NCBI GenBank assembly: GCA_963849115.1
Contig: CAWKGK010000010.1
Location: 1 to 64,000 of the forward strand
Origin: JACDAL01 sp963849115
GTDB taxonomy: Bacteria > Actinomycetota > CADDZG01 > WHSQ01
DNA length: 64,000 nucleotides
Direction: 5' to 3'
The notes under the pieces were generated by a model, which saw nothing but the letters and a program-made list of their open reading frames with translations, was not told where the DNA came from and did no database searches. The position numbers and the translations under genes are program-made. Shown piece by piece: positions 18,441-27,028 of this stretch. How positions within the stretch are numbered: position 1 is the first letter of the stretch; every line of letters starts with the position of its first letter.

Positions 18441-19262
18441 ATGGTGACTCTACTGAGCTGGAACCTGCACAACCTTAATCTCTGGCCGGATATCGCAGCA
18501 GACGCAACTGTCGATGTCGCGCTTTTGCAAGAAGCTCGCCGCCCAGAGGAAGACTGTCCCCTCGACATCACGCCGACCCGCGACTCTGCTTGGTTCACCG
18601 CCGGCTGGGAGCACCGCCCCTGGCGGACCGCCATCGCCCGGGTGTCCGAGCGAGTGAGTCTCCAACCGCGCGCAATGGTTGGTATAGGTGACCGGGACCG
18701 AAGCGGGATCGTTGTTAGCCGCCCCGGCACACTCACAGCCGCAGATGTCGTGGTAGGTGACACCGTCGCGTTCACAGCCGTCTCCATGTACGCGGCATGG
18801 GAGCGACCGCCGGGAGAGAATCGCCCGATTACCTCTGATTCGTCGGCTCACCGGCTGCTGTCCGACCTCGCCACGCTCGTATGGGGCAGGAGCGGGCATA
18901 GGATCGTCGCCGCCGGTGACCTGAACATTCTGTTCGGGTACGGGGACTACGGCAGCCCCTACTGGAGAGATCGTTACGCCACAGTGTTCGAGCGAGCGAG
19001 GGCCATGGGACTCCACTTCGCTGGTCCCCGTCACCCGAATGGTCGTCAGGCCGAGCCATGGCCCAAGGAGCTACCGATCGACAGCATGAACGTGCCCACC
19101 TACCACACCCACGCCAAGGGCCCGGCCGGAGCCACTCGGCAGATGGACTTCGTTTTCGTTTCACAGGACCTCGCAGAGCGCACACGGGTACGCGCTCTCA
19201 ACGAGCCAGCGACATGGGGCCGAAGCGACCACTGCCAGATCCTGATTGAAGTCGATGTTTAG
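18441..19262 (+). CDS. Endonuclease/exonuclease/phosphatase (EEP) family protein
   Basis: 273 residues from ATG 18441 with GGTGAAG upstream. The EEP metal-dependent phosphodiesterase fold is marked by LSWNLHNLN (Asn), ALLQEAR (catalytic Glu), VAAGDLNI (Asp-Asn), and near the end QMDFVFVSQ and SDHCQILIE (Asp-His pair). No signal peptide or membrane segment. The family covers AP endonucleases, sphingomyelinases and nucleases; the substrate here is unknown. It converges on the CDF gene. Confidence 0.9.
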   Translation: MVTLLSWNLHNLNLWPDIAADATVDVALLQEARRPEEDCPLDITPTRDSAWFTAGWEHRPWRTAIARVSERVSLQPRAMVGIGDRDRSGIVVSRPGTLTAADVVVGDTVAFTAVSMYAAWERPPGENRPITSDSSAHRLLSDLATLVWGRSGHRIVAAGDLNILFGYGDYGSPYWRDRYATVFERARAMGLHFAGPRHPNGRQAEPWPKELPIDSMNVPTYHTHAKGPAGATRQMDFVFVSQDLAERTRVRALNEPATWGRSDHCQILIEVDV

Positions 19263-19348
19263 GAGACAACGCCGCTAGGGCTTCCCCGAGCTCAACCAGC
19301 GAACGCGTGGGAGCGATACATACTAACCCTGAGAAACCAGAGGGACAG

Positions 19349-19987
19349 TCAGTGTCGCCCTTGAACCGTCTCCCATGCCTCCCATGCGATGTGCCCAATA
19401 ACAGCCGTGATGGCGAGCGCGATTAGAGGATCGCCGATCGGGAAACCGATGCCCACAACTATTGCACTCAGCACGACTCCTCCGCTTACCATCGCATCCA
19501 CGCGAGCGTGATGGCCGTCTGCGATGAGGGCTGGGCTGTTGATTCTCTCGCCCGCTCGTGAGCGGACGCGTGCTGCCACTGCATTGCCTGCTACGCCAAT
19601 CACACCTGCAAGGGCTAATGAGAGCAAGTGATCGGGCGTCTGCGGATTGATCAGCTTGTCTACTGCCGCGACTCCCGCCACGACACCGCTGACCAGGATC
19701 GCGAATACGACCGCCAGACCCGCATACCTCTCGGCTCTCGCTGACCTCAGAGCGAATGCGATCCCGACCGGGACTGCGGTGAGGGCGTCGCCGATGTTGT
19801 GGATGAGGTCCGCGAACAGGGCAACGCTGGCACTCGCGACGACGATGGCGACCTGAGCAAGCGCGGTAGCTCCTAGGATGCCGAGAGATAAGCCAACTGC
19901 CCGCAGCCCCTCGCGCGTTCGCCGATCAAGCTCAGGCAGCTCGTGCGTGTGGTCCTGATCGAGGTGACAGGTCGCTGTATGAGACAT
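19349..19987 (-). CDS. Cation diffusion facilitator (zinc exporter-like)
   Basis: 212 residues from ATG 19987. Six hydrophobic segments. TM2 carries HNIGDALTAVP and TM5 carries DGHHARVDAMVSGG, together the H-x3-D / H-x3-D tetrahedral Zn site of CDF antiporters. The short His-containing N-terminus (TCHLDQDHTHELPE) could bind metal. The protein ends soon after TM6 (ETVQGRH), so the usual cytoplasmic domain of about 80 residues is missing, a known short form. It lies 170 bp downstream of the Fur-like gene and belongs functionally to the zinc locus. Confidence 0.9.
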   Translation of the reverse strand: MSHTATCHLDQDHTHELPELDRRTREGLRAVGLSLGILGATALAQVAIVVASASVALFADLIHNIGDALTAVPVGIAFALRSARAERYAGLAVVFAILVSGVVAGVAAVDKLINPQTPDHLLSLALAGVIGVAGNAVAARVRSRAGERINSPALIADGHHARVDAMVSGGVVLSAIVVGIGFPIGDPLIALAITAVIGHIAWEAWETVQGRH

Positions 19988-20157
19988 GGCAGTCAGGGTA
20001 GCTCTGAACGCTCCCCAAACTCGACAATCGGGACAGCTTGGGGTGGAGAGGGCTGCAAACCCTTGTGCCGCAGGACAGAGCTGGCCCCGGGACGTGAGGT
20101 CGCTAAGAAACGTGACCACGGCGCTCCCGGAGAGAGGGGCCCATCAGTGCGAGTATC

Positions 20158-20571
20158 TCAGACCCCCCGCCCTTCGTTCTGATCGCAGGCGCTGCAGAGC
20201 CCGAACACCTCAGCCGTGTGAGTTACAGAGGAGAACCCGTGTCGGCGGCCGGCCTCTCTTACCCAGGTCTCGATCGCTCGGCTGCGGATCACTGCGGTCT
20301 TGCCACATGATCGGCACACGATGTGGTGGTGGTGCTCATCGATCGCGCAACGTCGATACAACGCCTCACCCTCATCGTTGCGTACGACATCGACCTCTCC
20401 GGCGGCCTCCAGAACTTGGAGGGTCCGGTACACAGTCGTGAGCCCGACTCTCACACCGCGGTCGATCAACACGCTGTGTAGTTCCTGAGCAGTGCGAAAT
20501 GGCGACGTCTCTTCCAGAACTTCCTGGATAGCAGACCGCTGCCAAGTTTTCCTGACCACCAAGTTCGTCAT
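20158..20571 (-). CDS. Fur-family metalloregulator, probably Zur
   Basis: 137 residues from ATG 20571, or GTG 20574, which shares a base with the stop of the ZIP gene. The winged helix reads RTAQELHSVL and RVGLTTVYRTLQVL. The regulatory site DEHHHHIVC and the two CxxC pairs (CRSC, CSAC) of the structural zinc site are intact. Co-transcription with a ZIP transporter and an AT-rich palindrome before that operon point to zinc rather than iron sensing, so Zur is the likely role: with zinc bound it would repress uptake. Confidence 0.88.
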   Translation of the reverse strand: MTNLVVRKTWQRSAIQEVLEETSPFRTAQELHSVLIDRGVRVGLTTVYRTLQVLEAAGEVDVVRNDEGEALYRRCAIDEHHHHIVCRSCGKTAVIRSRAIETWVREAGRRHGFSSVTHTAEVFGLCSACDQNEGRGV

Positions 20572-20573
20572 CA

Positions 20574-21326
20574 CTACTCCAGCAATAGCAAGGCCGCCAT
20601 GGCGCCGATGCCACCGACCAGAGCTACCAGTTGCGCGAGAGATTTGGCCGGCTCTGGTTCCTTGTGGAGGTCCGGAAGGAGATCCGTGCTTGCGATGTAG
20701 ATGAATGATCCGGCCGAAAACGGAACGAGCATCCTTTCGATCAATTCAACCGGCACGAGGATCAGAACGGCCAGAGCTCCCAACACCGCCACGGCTGCGC
20801 TCAAGAAATTGAGGGCAAGGGCGCGTCTCGGGCTAAGGCCCGCGTGCAACAGGATCCCGAAGTCTCCGAACTCTTGAGGAATCTCATGGAGAGCCACGGC
20901 AATGGTGGTCGCCATCCCCAGCTCGGTTGAGACTGCGAACGAACCGGCGACTATCGCCCCGTCCACGAAATTGTGGAGGCCGTCTCCCACCAGGTTCGTG
21001 ATCGCCACGGGATGCAGGACTTCCTCATGAGGGAAGTGCGCGTGGTGCCAGTGCAGCACCTTCTCGAGCGTGAATAGCGTCAGCACGCCGGCAAGCAGGG
21101 CCGTCGACGCGGTCACATCGAACCCCCTGGGCGATTCAGCTATCTCGGGGATGAGATGGAAGAAGGCATCACCCAGCAGCGCGCCGGCTGCGAACGCCAC
21201 CACGAAGAAGAGGCTTCTCTCGAGCCAGTCTCGTTTGATCACGAGACCGATCGCACCGATCACCGAGAAGGAACTGATCAAGACGACCCCTATCAGGGCC
21301 GGAGCCCATGAAGCTTGAGTACCCAT
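20574..21326 (-). CDS. ZIP-family metal transporter
   Basis: 250 residues, about eight membrane segments. TM4 carries VGDGLHNFVDGAIVAG and TM5 carries ALHEIPQEFGDFGIL, the two metal-binding signature helices of ZIP proteins (HNFxDG and HEIPQEFGDF). A short His-rich loop (HWHHAHFPHEE) lies before TM4, as in many family members. It probably imports zinc into the cytoplasm. First gene of an operon with the Zur-like regulator, behind a palindromic operator at 21344-21362. Confidence 0.92.
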   Translation of the reverse strand: MGTQASWAPALIGVVLISSFSVIGAIGLVIKRDWLERSLFFVVAFAAGALLGDAFFHLIPEIAESPRGFDVTASTALLAGVLTLFTLEKVLHWHHAHFPHEEVLHPVAITNLVGDGLHNFVDGAIVAGSFAVSTELGMATTIAVALHEIPQEFGDFGILLHAGLSPRRALALNFLSAAVAVLGALAVLILVPVELIERMLVPFSAGSFIYIASTDLLPDLHKEPEPAKSLAQLVALVGGIGAMAALLLLE

Positions 21327-21343
21327 GCGGAGGTCTTACCCTT

Positions 21344-21362
21344 ATTGAAAATGATTGTCAAT
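21344..21362. promoter_or_regulatory. Probable Zur box before the ZIP-zur operon
   Basis: ATTGAAAATGATTGTCAAT is a 19-bp near-perfect palindrome whose centre resembles actinobacterial Zur boxes (TGAAAATGATTTTCA type). It ends 18 bp before the ZIP start codon, a place where a bound repressor would block transcription. The Fur-family gene is the second gene of the operon, so autoregulation is likely. Confidence 0.8.
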
Positions 21363-21540
21363 TGCGAACATCAACCGAGGGCGGGTAATGGAGCGACAGC
21401 CCGCTTTCGCGACCCGAAGGGCTCCCTCACCCGATATCAGGACCCGACTCTGAGTTGAGCCGACGCATCACTCTGACCGGAGAGGCCTTCGGCCTCGTGG
21501 GTGCCCAAGACGACACCTGGCACCGGGGCGGCACGAGCTG

Positions 21541-22014
21541 CTACTCCAGCAGGTCTTCGCGGTCCTCGCCGTTATCGTTCTCTGACCGGCGCCCGTACTG
21601 ATCGGGGATAGATCCCCAGCCCCAGATCGGAATCGGTAACGCCGGTTCCTCGCCGAAGACCTCCGCGGGGTCGATGCCAACTTCTTCGACCCTGCAGTGA
21701 TGAGTCCAGTCGTCACCGAAATCAAAGACGTACTCGAACTCATCGCCCTTGGAGAGCTCGGAAGAAACCGTGACCCGTTCGTGGTCGAGCCAGTCGGGGA
21801 ACTCGGGATCCGGGTAACCGATCTCTCGTCCGTCTTGGAGCCGGAAAACCTGCAAATGGCCGAGGTCCCAGCGCGCCAAATGCAGATCGATCGCGTCGGC
21901 CAGGTCGCCGAAGGTGTTGGTCGGGCCGACGACGAAGACGCGCCCGGGTGGCGGGTCAAAGTCCATGCCTCGCCCACTCACCAGCTCGACGCGTACCGTA
22001 ATCCAGTCGGCCAT
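21541..22014 (-). CDS. Plasmid pRiA4b ORF-3-like protein (TnpR-like passenger family)
   Basis: 157 residues from ATG 22014. The domain is recognised by LQVFRLQDGREIGYPDPE-like N-terminal half, then YVFDFGDDWTHHCRVEEVG, the hallmark F-D-x-G-D-x-W-x-H motif of the family. Members were first seen on a plasmid and in IS1096-type transposons, but many are chromosomal and their function is unknown. The last 25 residues are acidic. It lies alone, 40 bp downstream of the anti-sigma gene on the same strand. Confidence 0.85.
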   Translation of the reverse strand: MADWITVRVELVSGRGMDFDPPPGRVFVVGPTNTFGDLADAIDLHLARWDLGHLQVFRLQDGREIGYPDPEFPDWLDHERVTVSSELSKGDEFEYVFDFGDDWTHHCRVEEVGIDPAEVFGEEPALPIPIWGWGSIPDQYGRRSENDNGEDREDLLE

Positions 22015-22054
22015 GACCTACCGATTATTGCAGTTCGTCAAGAGAGGGCGACTG

Positions 22055-22744
22055 CTATTTATCATTCGACCAACTCGCGGCCAGTGTCTCTTCCCCAGAT
22101 TGGGCTACGAGCCTGATCTCTTCGAGATCGTGCAGTGGGATCGGCAACGACTTTCCCCACGAGCCCTCCCCCTCGTGCACGTAGATCTCCCCCAGTTCCC
22201 AGGTCCGACCGTCTTCGGACAACACCTCGCCGTCGTAAGTCGTCGTCGATCGTCCAGATGTGATCACGCAGAAGATCCACGAAGGGGATCCCTGATAGCC
22301 GAAGATGTACCCGAAGCGGACCCCGCGCTCGTCGGTGAGCGGATGGGCCGCAACGTAATCGCCGTTGGCGATCCTAAGCGTGTCTCGGTAGCTGTCGGCC
22401 AGTTCACGATCTCCTCGCCCCACGACGTACATCGCCGATGCGCTCAGTAGGATCGAGAGCAACGCTACTGCCGTGATCAGGACCTTCTTGCGCTGCCTCC
22501 ATTTCTTCTCGCTGTTCACTCCAAGACGGTCTACGACGCGCGATTCAAAGCCCACGGGCGGCTCGGCACTGGGTGCCAACAGCAAGAGTGCGTCGCCCAA
22601 CTCGTTGAGCCTCCGGAGCTCGTCACTGCAGCGCTGGCAGCTACCCACATGCTCGAGGGCACGCGCTCGATCCTCGCCGGTGAGTGTGCCAAGCGCCAGC
22701 TCAGGAAGCAGCAGCTCACCCTCCGCACATCCCGGTCTATTCAT
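22055..22744 (-). CDS. Anti-sigma factor with zinc-binding domain and membrane segment
   Basis: 229 residues. The N-terminal ZAS domain (CAEGELL then LEHVGSCQRCSDEL) has the H-x3-C-x2-C motif. One transmembrane helix follows (KVLITAVALLSILLSASAMYVV, about residues 87-108), then a roughly 120-residue outer domain (DRELADSYRD... IFGYQGSPSWIFCV). The ATG overlaps the end of the sigma gene, so both are made together. The role is to hold the ECF sigma factor at the membrane until an envelope signal releases it. Confidence 0.92.
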   Translation of the reverse strand: MNRPGCAEGELLLPELALGTLTGEDRARALEHVGSCQRCSDELRRLNELGDALLLLAPSAEPPVGFESRVVDRLGVNSEKKWRQRKKVLITAVALLSILLSASAMYVVGRGDRELADSYRDTLRIANGDYVAAHPLTDERGVRFGYIFGYQGSPSWIFCVITSGRSTTTYDGEVLSEDGRTWELGEIYVHEGEGSWGKSLPIPLHDLEEIRLVAQSGEETLAASWSNDK

Positions 22745-23291
22745 TGGTCACCCCGAGCGCAGCGCGCAAGCGCAGCATCGCCGCTCGCAATCGGGTCTTT
22801 GCCGTCCCCAGCGGAATGCCCTCCCTCTCGCTTATCTCCCGACTGGTTCTTCCCTGGAAGGCAGCCAGCAGCAGCACCCGGCGCTGCTCTTCGGGGAGCT
22901 CCAGGATCGCCCGGCGTAATCGTTCGACCTCCGCAGCGAGCATGCCCTCACGCTCGGTATCGGGCTGGGGGCGGCTCAGGTACAGCAGGGTCGTGTCTTC
23001 GAGCACATTCACGTTGCGCACGCGCACGCGTAGAGCGTCGATAGCCAAATTGCGAGCGATGGTGAGCAGCCATGTGTCGACGCGCCCGCGGCGGGGATCG
23101 AAGACCCCCGCATGTTCCCAGGCCCGCACGAACGTCTCCTGAGCAATATCCTCCGCACTCGCAGGCTCCTTCAAGATTGCCAGCGCCAGCCCGAACACAC
23201 GCTCCTGGAAGCGTCGCACAAACGCTGCGGTTACCTCCGGGTCTCTGGACGCGAACCCCGCGAGCAGCGATTCATCGGGCAGCGGCCTCAT
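22737..23291 (-). CDS. ECF-family RNA polymerase sigma factor
   Basis: 184 residues from ATG 23291. Region 2: FVRRFQERVFGLALAILKEPASAEDIAQETFVRAWEHA-like sequence with W in 2.4, and region 4: LELPEEQRRVLLLAAFQGRTSREISEREGIPLGTAKTRLRA-like HTH. No extra C-terminal domain. Its gene lies 39 bp after the lipoprotein gene and overlaps the anti-sigma gene, so all three form one operon. It probably directs its own operon as usual for ECF sigmas, but I cannot identify the promoter motif. Confidence 0.94.
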   Translation of the reverse strand: MRPLPDESLLAGFASRDPEVTAAFVRRFQERVFGLALAILKEPASAEDIAQETFVRAWEHAGVFDPRRGRVDTWLLTIARNLAIDALRVRVRNVNVLEDTTLLYLSRPQPDTEREGMLAAEVERLRRAILELPEEQRRVLLLAAFQGRTSREISEREGIPLGTAKTRLRAAMLRLRAALGVTNE

Positions 23292-23330
23292 GTATCAGGA
23301 CGCTAAAGGGGAATGGCTGCTTGCGCCACC

Positions 23331-23807
23331 CTATTTTCCACCCTTCTTGATGGGGTCGCCGGCCGCGTCCACCACCCACCAAACGTCGCTGAGCCCTTGA
23401 CCATTGACGTCGCCGGCCTTCTTGTCGCCGGAGAAGTGGTACAGGGGCAAGTCGTTGTAGGTCACCTGCTGGGTCCCGTCCTTGCGTTCGGCGGTCCCGA
23501 GCAGAGACTCGTCGATACCGTCTCCCGCACTCACCTTGCCCTCCATCGCCGGCCACGCCTCCGCACAGTCGCCGTAGCAGGTCGGCTTTCCGTCTTGCTG
23601 CTGATCGGGCACGAACATGTAGAGGGCCATGCCGTCCTGGTCTACGACCAACTCGCCGAGGTCGCTGCTCGCCAGCTCCAGCACGGGACCGCTCGACTCC
23701 TCCTGTTGTGAGGACGACCCTGGCTGCGCGGGGCTCTGACTGTCGTCGGACCCGCAGCCGGCCAGCAACAGGGCCGCGACGGCGGAAAGGGCAAGGATGC
23801 GACGCAT
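23331..23807 (-). CDS. Lipoprotein with Yx(F/W/Y)xxD repeats (COG4315 / PF03640 type)
   Basis: 158 residues from ATG 23807, with GGGAGG upstream. The lipobox is LLLAGC, followed by a Ser/Gln/Glu linker. The mature part has the two family repeats: LVVDQDGMALYMFVPD with CYGDCAEAWPA, and VTYNDLPLYHFSGDKKAGDVNGQG with WWVVD. Members are periplasm-facing lipoproteins linked to oxidative or heme/electron-transfer stress in some reports. As first gene of the sigma/anti-sigma operon it may belong to the regulon's envelope-stress response. Confidence 0.92.
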   Translation of the reverse strand: MRRILALSAVAALLLAGCGSDDSQSPAQPGSSSQQEESSGPVLELASSDLGELVVDQDGMALYMFVPDQQQDGKPTCYGDCAEAWPAMEGKVSAGDGIDESLLGTAERKDGTQQVTYNDLPLYHFSGDKKAGDVNGQGLSDVWWVVDAAGDPIKKGGK

Positions 23808-24149
23808 AAAGAGACCTCCCATCTCAAGGACTTATCCGAGGTAATACGGAGGCGGCACCCAAAGGGTTCATGTGCTCTTTCGAGAATCGACCATCGGTAG
23901 TAGTCGTCCCACTCGCGGCCGCCCCTCGGCGGGCACCCACTAGGGAGTCCGTGCTCGACCACCGGTCCCGGCGAACGTGATCATCGAGCCAGTCGCTCGT
24001 TCCGTGAAGCTCTCGCCGAGACTGCCGGCCAGGTGTGCTTCTATTGCGTCTGATTCTTGCCTCAAGGGGCTTGAAACGGCCCGACGGTCGGTGCACACTA
24101 ACGATCCACGCGCAGGGCGTGGTGCTACAACCACAGGAAGGTAGGGGGC
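23808..24149. other. Divergent intergenic region
   Basis: About 340 bp between the leftward lipoprotein-sigma operon and the rightward GlsB gene. It must hold both promoters. No gene or clear palindrome is supported. Confidence 0.4.
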
Positions 24150-24428
24150 ATGGGAATCATTGCTTTGCTGATACTGGGGCTACTGGCGGGCGCCATCGCC
24201 AAAGCGCTGCTGCCGGGCGACGACCCCGGCGGCTTCATCATCACGATGATCATCGGCGTCGCCGGCGCTCTGCTGGGCGGATTTCTGGCGGGGGCGTTGT
24301 TCGACGCCAAGCCGATGGACGAGTTCTTCGACCTCTCGACCTGGCTCACCGCGATCGTGGGGTCGATCATCCTGCTGTTGATCTACCGGATGGTGGCTGG
24401 AAGAGGAGGCGGACGGCGCACCGCCTGA
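24150..24428 (+). CDS. GlsB/YeaQ/YmgE-family stress-response membrane protein
   Basis: 92 residues, ATG 24150 behind AGGTAGGGGGC. Three hydrophobic segments with Gly-rich packing: IIALLILGLLAGAIAKAL, GGFIITMIIGVAGALLGG and TWLTAIVGSIILLLIY. This is the transglycosylase-associated (Tag) small membrane protein family, often induced by general or envelope stress. Next to the ECF sigma operon it could be part of that response. The basic C-terminus (RGRGGGRR) faces the cytoplasm. Confidence 0.92.
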   Translation: MGIIALLILGLLAGAIAKALLPGDDPGGFIITMIIGVAGALLGGFLAGALFDAKPMDEFFDLSTWLTAIVGSIILLLIYRMVAGRGGGRRTA

Positions 24429-24444
24429 TCCCAGCGGATTTCTC

Positions 24445-24576
24445 CTACGGCCGTGGCACACGCCACGGCCGTTGCGCGTTCTTGAGCCCTTCGGCCAGCT
24501 CACCGTCGAGATCGACCAGCCGCAGTCGATTTCCGGAACCCTCCACCAGACCAAATAGGACATAATGCTCGGTCAT
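24445..24576 (-). CDS. Possible 43-residue protein divergent from the ATPase gene
   Basis: The reverse strand from ATG 24576 reads TEHYVLFGLVEGSGNRLRLV and on to a stop at 24445, with protein-like composition. Its start codon overlaps the ATPase start in a CATG palindrome, and its last codons lie in the hairpin at 24447-24472. No ribosome binding site is seen. It may be only a chance frame. Confidence 0.25.
   Translation of the reverse strand: MTEHYVLFGLVEGSGNRLRLVDLDGELAEGLKNAQRPWRVPRP
24447..24472. terminator. Perfect 11-bp hairpin downstream of the GlsB gene
   Basis: ACGGCCGTGGC and GCCACGGCCGT pair around ACAC, 18 bp after the GlsB stop. No T-run follows on the plus strand, so it may work as a non-canonical terminator or stabilising 3' structure. 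Confidence 0.6.
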
Positions 24577-27028
24577 GGACGAATCGCTGCAGAGAATTGT
24601 CTTCGAGCGGCTTAAGGCGGACGGTTCTCTAGACCTCGACTGGAGCGTTTATGTCATCTCGGCCTGCAATGGAGCCGCCGACTTGGAGGCCACTCTCGAG
24701 TCCTCGTCGGCCATTGAGGCCTCCGAAATCGCCCCGCCGACCTCCAACAGCACTCCGGCCGGCGCGTACCTCTCCTCCATCACGGTTCAGGGCTTTCGTG
24801 GAATAGGCCCGGAGGCAACCCTGAAGCTGCAGGCGGGACCCGGCTTCACACTCGTGGTGGGCCGAAACGGGTCGGGCAAATCGAGCTTCGCCGACGCTCT
24901 CGAGGTGCTCTTCACCGGCGACAGCCAGCGCTGGGCCGGCCGGCGGGCGCAGGTATGGAAGGACGGCTGGCGCAACCTGCACCATCCCCACCCGGCCATG
25001 GTCGAGGCGGTTCTCCTGGTCGAAGGCGCCGGACAGGCCACGGCGACGAGGCGGTGGAAGCGGGATGACGGTGTCGAAGCGGGGATTGCCGAGGTCTTTC
25101 CCCACGGCAAGGCGAAGCAGAGCCTCGACTACCTTGGCTGGGACGAGGCGCTCGTGACTCACCGCCCGTTCCTTTCCTACAACGAGCTCTCCTCGATGCT
25201 CGACGAGGGTCCCGGCAAGCTCTACGACGCGCTCTCGCTCGTCCTCGGCCTCGAGGACCTGGTTGAAGCCCAGGCCGCCCTTTCAAACAGCCGCCGTGAT
25301 CGCAAGAAGGCAATGGACGCGGCGAAGAAGGTCCTGGTGCCGCTCAGAGCTCGGCTCGAGCAGGTGCGCGACGAAGGAGGCGATCAGCGTGCAGTGGATT
25401 GCCTGGCGGCAACCGGGGGTCGGACCTGGGATCTGGACGCGGTCGAGGCCCTGACCGGTGACGACACCGCGGCGGCCGGCGAAATCGACCAGCTGCGGCG
25501 AGTTGTCGTTCTCGATCTCCCGGCCCCCGCCCGAGTTGCCGAGACCGCCACCAAGTTGAGGCAAGCATCACTAGAGCGCCAGGCCGCCATCGGGTCCGGC
25601 GCTCATCGCGCCGGCACGCTCGCGTCTCTTCTTGAAGGAGCTCTCGACTACCACGAACACGACAATGGCTCGGAGTGTCCCGTGTGCAAGACTCCCGGAG
25701 CCCTCGACCCGCAGTGGAAAAATCGAGCACAGGATGAGGCTGACCGGTTACGCACAGAGGCGGCCGCCTGGGACGGGGCAGAGCGCACGCTAAGGGAGGC
25801 GGTGCGAGAGGCAACAGAGCTGCTCGTGCCGGCCCCGTCCGCGCTGCAGGAGGTGGCAGGCATCATCTCCGCTGGGACCACGCTAAGAACATGGGAGCAG
25901 TGGCGCGCAGGCATCACACTCACCGTGCCAGAGGAACTTGCCGGTCACTTGGAGAAGAACCACGAGCCTTTGCTCGACGCGCTCGAAAACTTGAAGATCG
26001 AAGCTCAGGCAGAGTTGAACGCGCGACGAGAACGTTGGCGGCCCGTGGCGCGCGACCTCACCCAGTGGGCCAAGGAGGCGCGCAGTGCATGCCTCGGGAT
26101 GGAACATGACGCATCGCTGAAGGCGGCCGAGGACTGGCTCAAGGAAACCGGCGACTCGATTCGCGCTCAGCGCTTCGAGCCCATAGGCAATCAAGCCATT
26201 GAGCTCTGGGAGCATCTGAGACAGCAATCAAATGTGCAGTTGGGCAAGATCGAGCTGGCCGGTGCCAAGACGCGCCGGCGCGTGACGCTGGATGTCACCG
26301 TCGACGGGGTCGCTGGAGCCGCGCTCGGTGTCATGAGCCAAGGCGAGCTTCATGCACTTGCACTGAGCCTTTTCCTCCCTCGCGCCACACTGGAGGAAAG
26401 CCCTTTCCGGTTCGTTGTCGTGGACGACCCGGTGCAATCCATGGATCCCGCGCGTGTGGATGGACTGGCGCGCGCCTTCGAAAAGGTGGCCCAAGAGCGC
26501 CAGGTGATCGTCTTCACCCACGACGACAGGCTGCCGGAGTCAGTTCGCCGGCTGGGAATCGAAGCAACCACGATCGGAGTGACGAGGCGACCGGCTTCGG
26601 TCGTCGAGCTCCGCCCCACGTCGGATCCCGTGGAGGCCTATCTAACCGATGCCCGCGCTCTGGCAGCCGACTCAGGGCTTCCCGAGGATGTTCGCCGGCG
26701 CGTGGTTCCTGGCTTCTGTCGTTCGGCGCTGGAAGCTGTCTTCACCGATAGGGTTCGTGGACGCCGATTGGCGGCCGGAGCGGAGCACGCAGCCGTCGAA
26801 GAAGAGCTCGCCTCCAAAAACACACTGACCGAGCTCGCAGCGATTGCCCTGTTCGACGATAAGGCCCGAGGATCAGACGTCATGAAAAGGCTCAACCAAT
26901 TGGGTGGGTGGGCCGGCGACACCTTCAAGCAGGTCAACAAGGGTACCCATCACTCCTATCCCGGCAGCCTTTTCAGGCTGGTGACCGATGCGGAGAAGCT
27001 ATGCAAAAAGCTGGCGGTGCCTGGTTGA
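24575..27028 (+). CDS. Zinc-hook SMC/RecF-like AAA ATPase
   Basis: 817 residues. Residues 1-65 form a small separate N-terminal region. The ABC-type ATPase head follows: SSITVQGFRGIG (strand 1), Walker A GRNGSGKS at 96-103, signature MSQGE at 587-591, Walker B FVVVDD at 613-618 with D-loop SMD, and H-loop FTHDD at 648-651. The insert between the halves is mostly helical and contains CPVC at 368-371, a Rad50-type zinc hook. After the head, about 670-817, a helical domain carries NKGTHHSYPG. The gene overlaps the next one by 28 bp. Such ATPases (RecN/RloC/SbcC/AAA_23 relatives) act in DNA repair or in phage defence. No nuclease domain is visible. Function inferred only at family level. Confidence 0.85.
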   Translation: MDESLQRIVFERLKADGSLDLDWSVYVISACNGAADLEATLESSSAIEASEIAPPTSNSTPAGAYLSSITVQGFRGIGPEATLKLQAGPGFTLVVGRNGSGKSSFADALEVLFTGDSQRWAGRRAQVWKDGWRNLHHPHPAMVEAVLLVEGAGQATATRRWKRDDGVEAGIAEVFPHGKAKQSLDYLGWDEALVTHRPFLSYNELSSMLDEGPGKLYDALSLVLGLEDLVEAQAALSNSRRDRKKAMDAAKKVLVPLRARLEQVRDEGGDQRAVDCLAATGGRTWDLDAVEALTGDDTAAAGEIDQLRRVVVLDLPAPARVAETATKLRQASLERQAAIGSGAHRAGTLASLLEGALDYHEHDNGSECPVCKTPGALDPQWKNRAQDEADRLRTEAAAWDGAERTLREAVREATELLVPAPSALQEVAGIISAGTTLRTWEQWRAGITLTVPEELAGHLEKNHEPLLDALENLKIEAQAELNARRERWRPVARDLTQWAKEARSACLGMEHDASLKAAEDWLKETGDSIRAQRFEPIGNQAIELWEHLRQQSNVQLGKIELAGAKTRRRVTLDVTVDGVAGAALGVMSQGELHALALSLFLPRATLEESPFRFVVVDDPVQSMDPARVDGLARAFEKVAQERQVIVFTHDDRLPESVRRLGIEATTIGVTRRPASVVELRPTSDPVEAYLTDARALAADSGLPEDVRRRVVPGFCRSALEAVFTDRVRGRRLAAGAEHAAVEEELASKNTLTELAAIALFDDKARGSDVMKRLNQLGGWAGDTFKQVNKGTHHSYPGSLFRLVTDAEKLCKKLAVPG

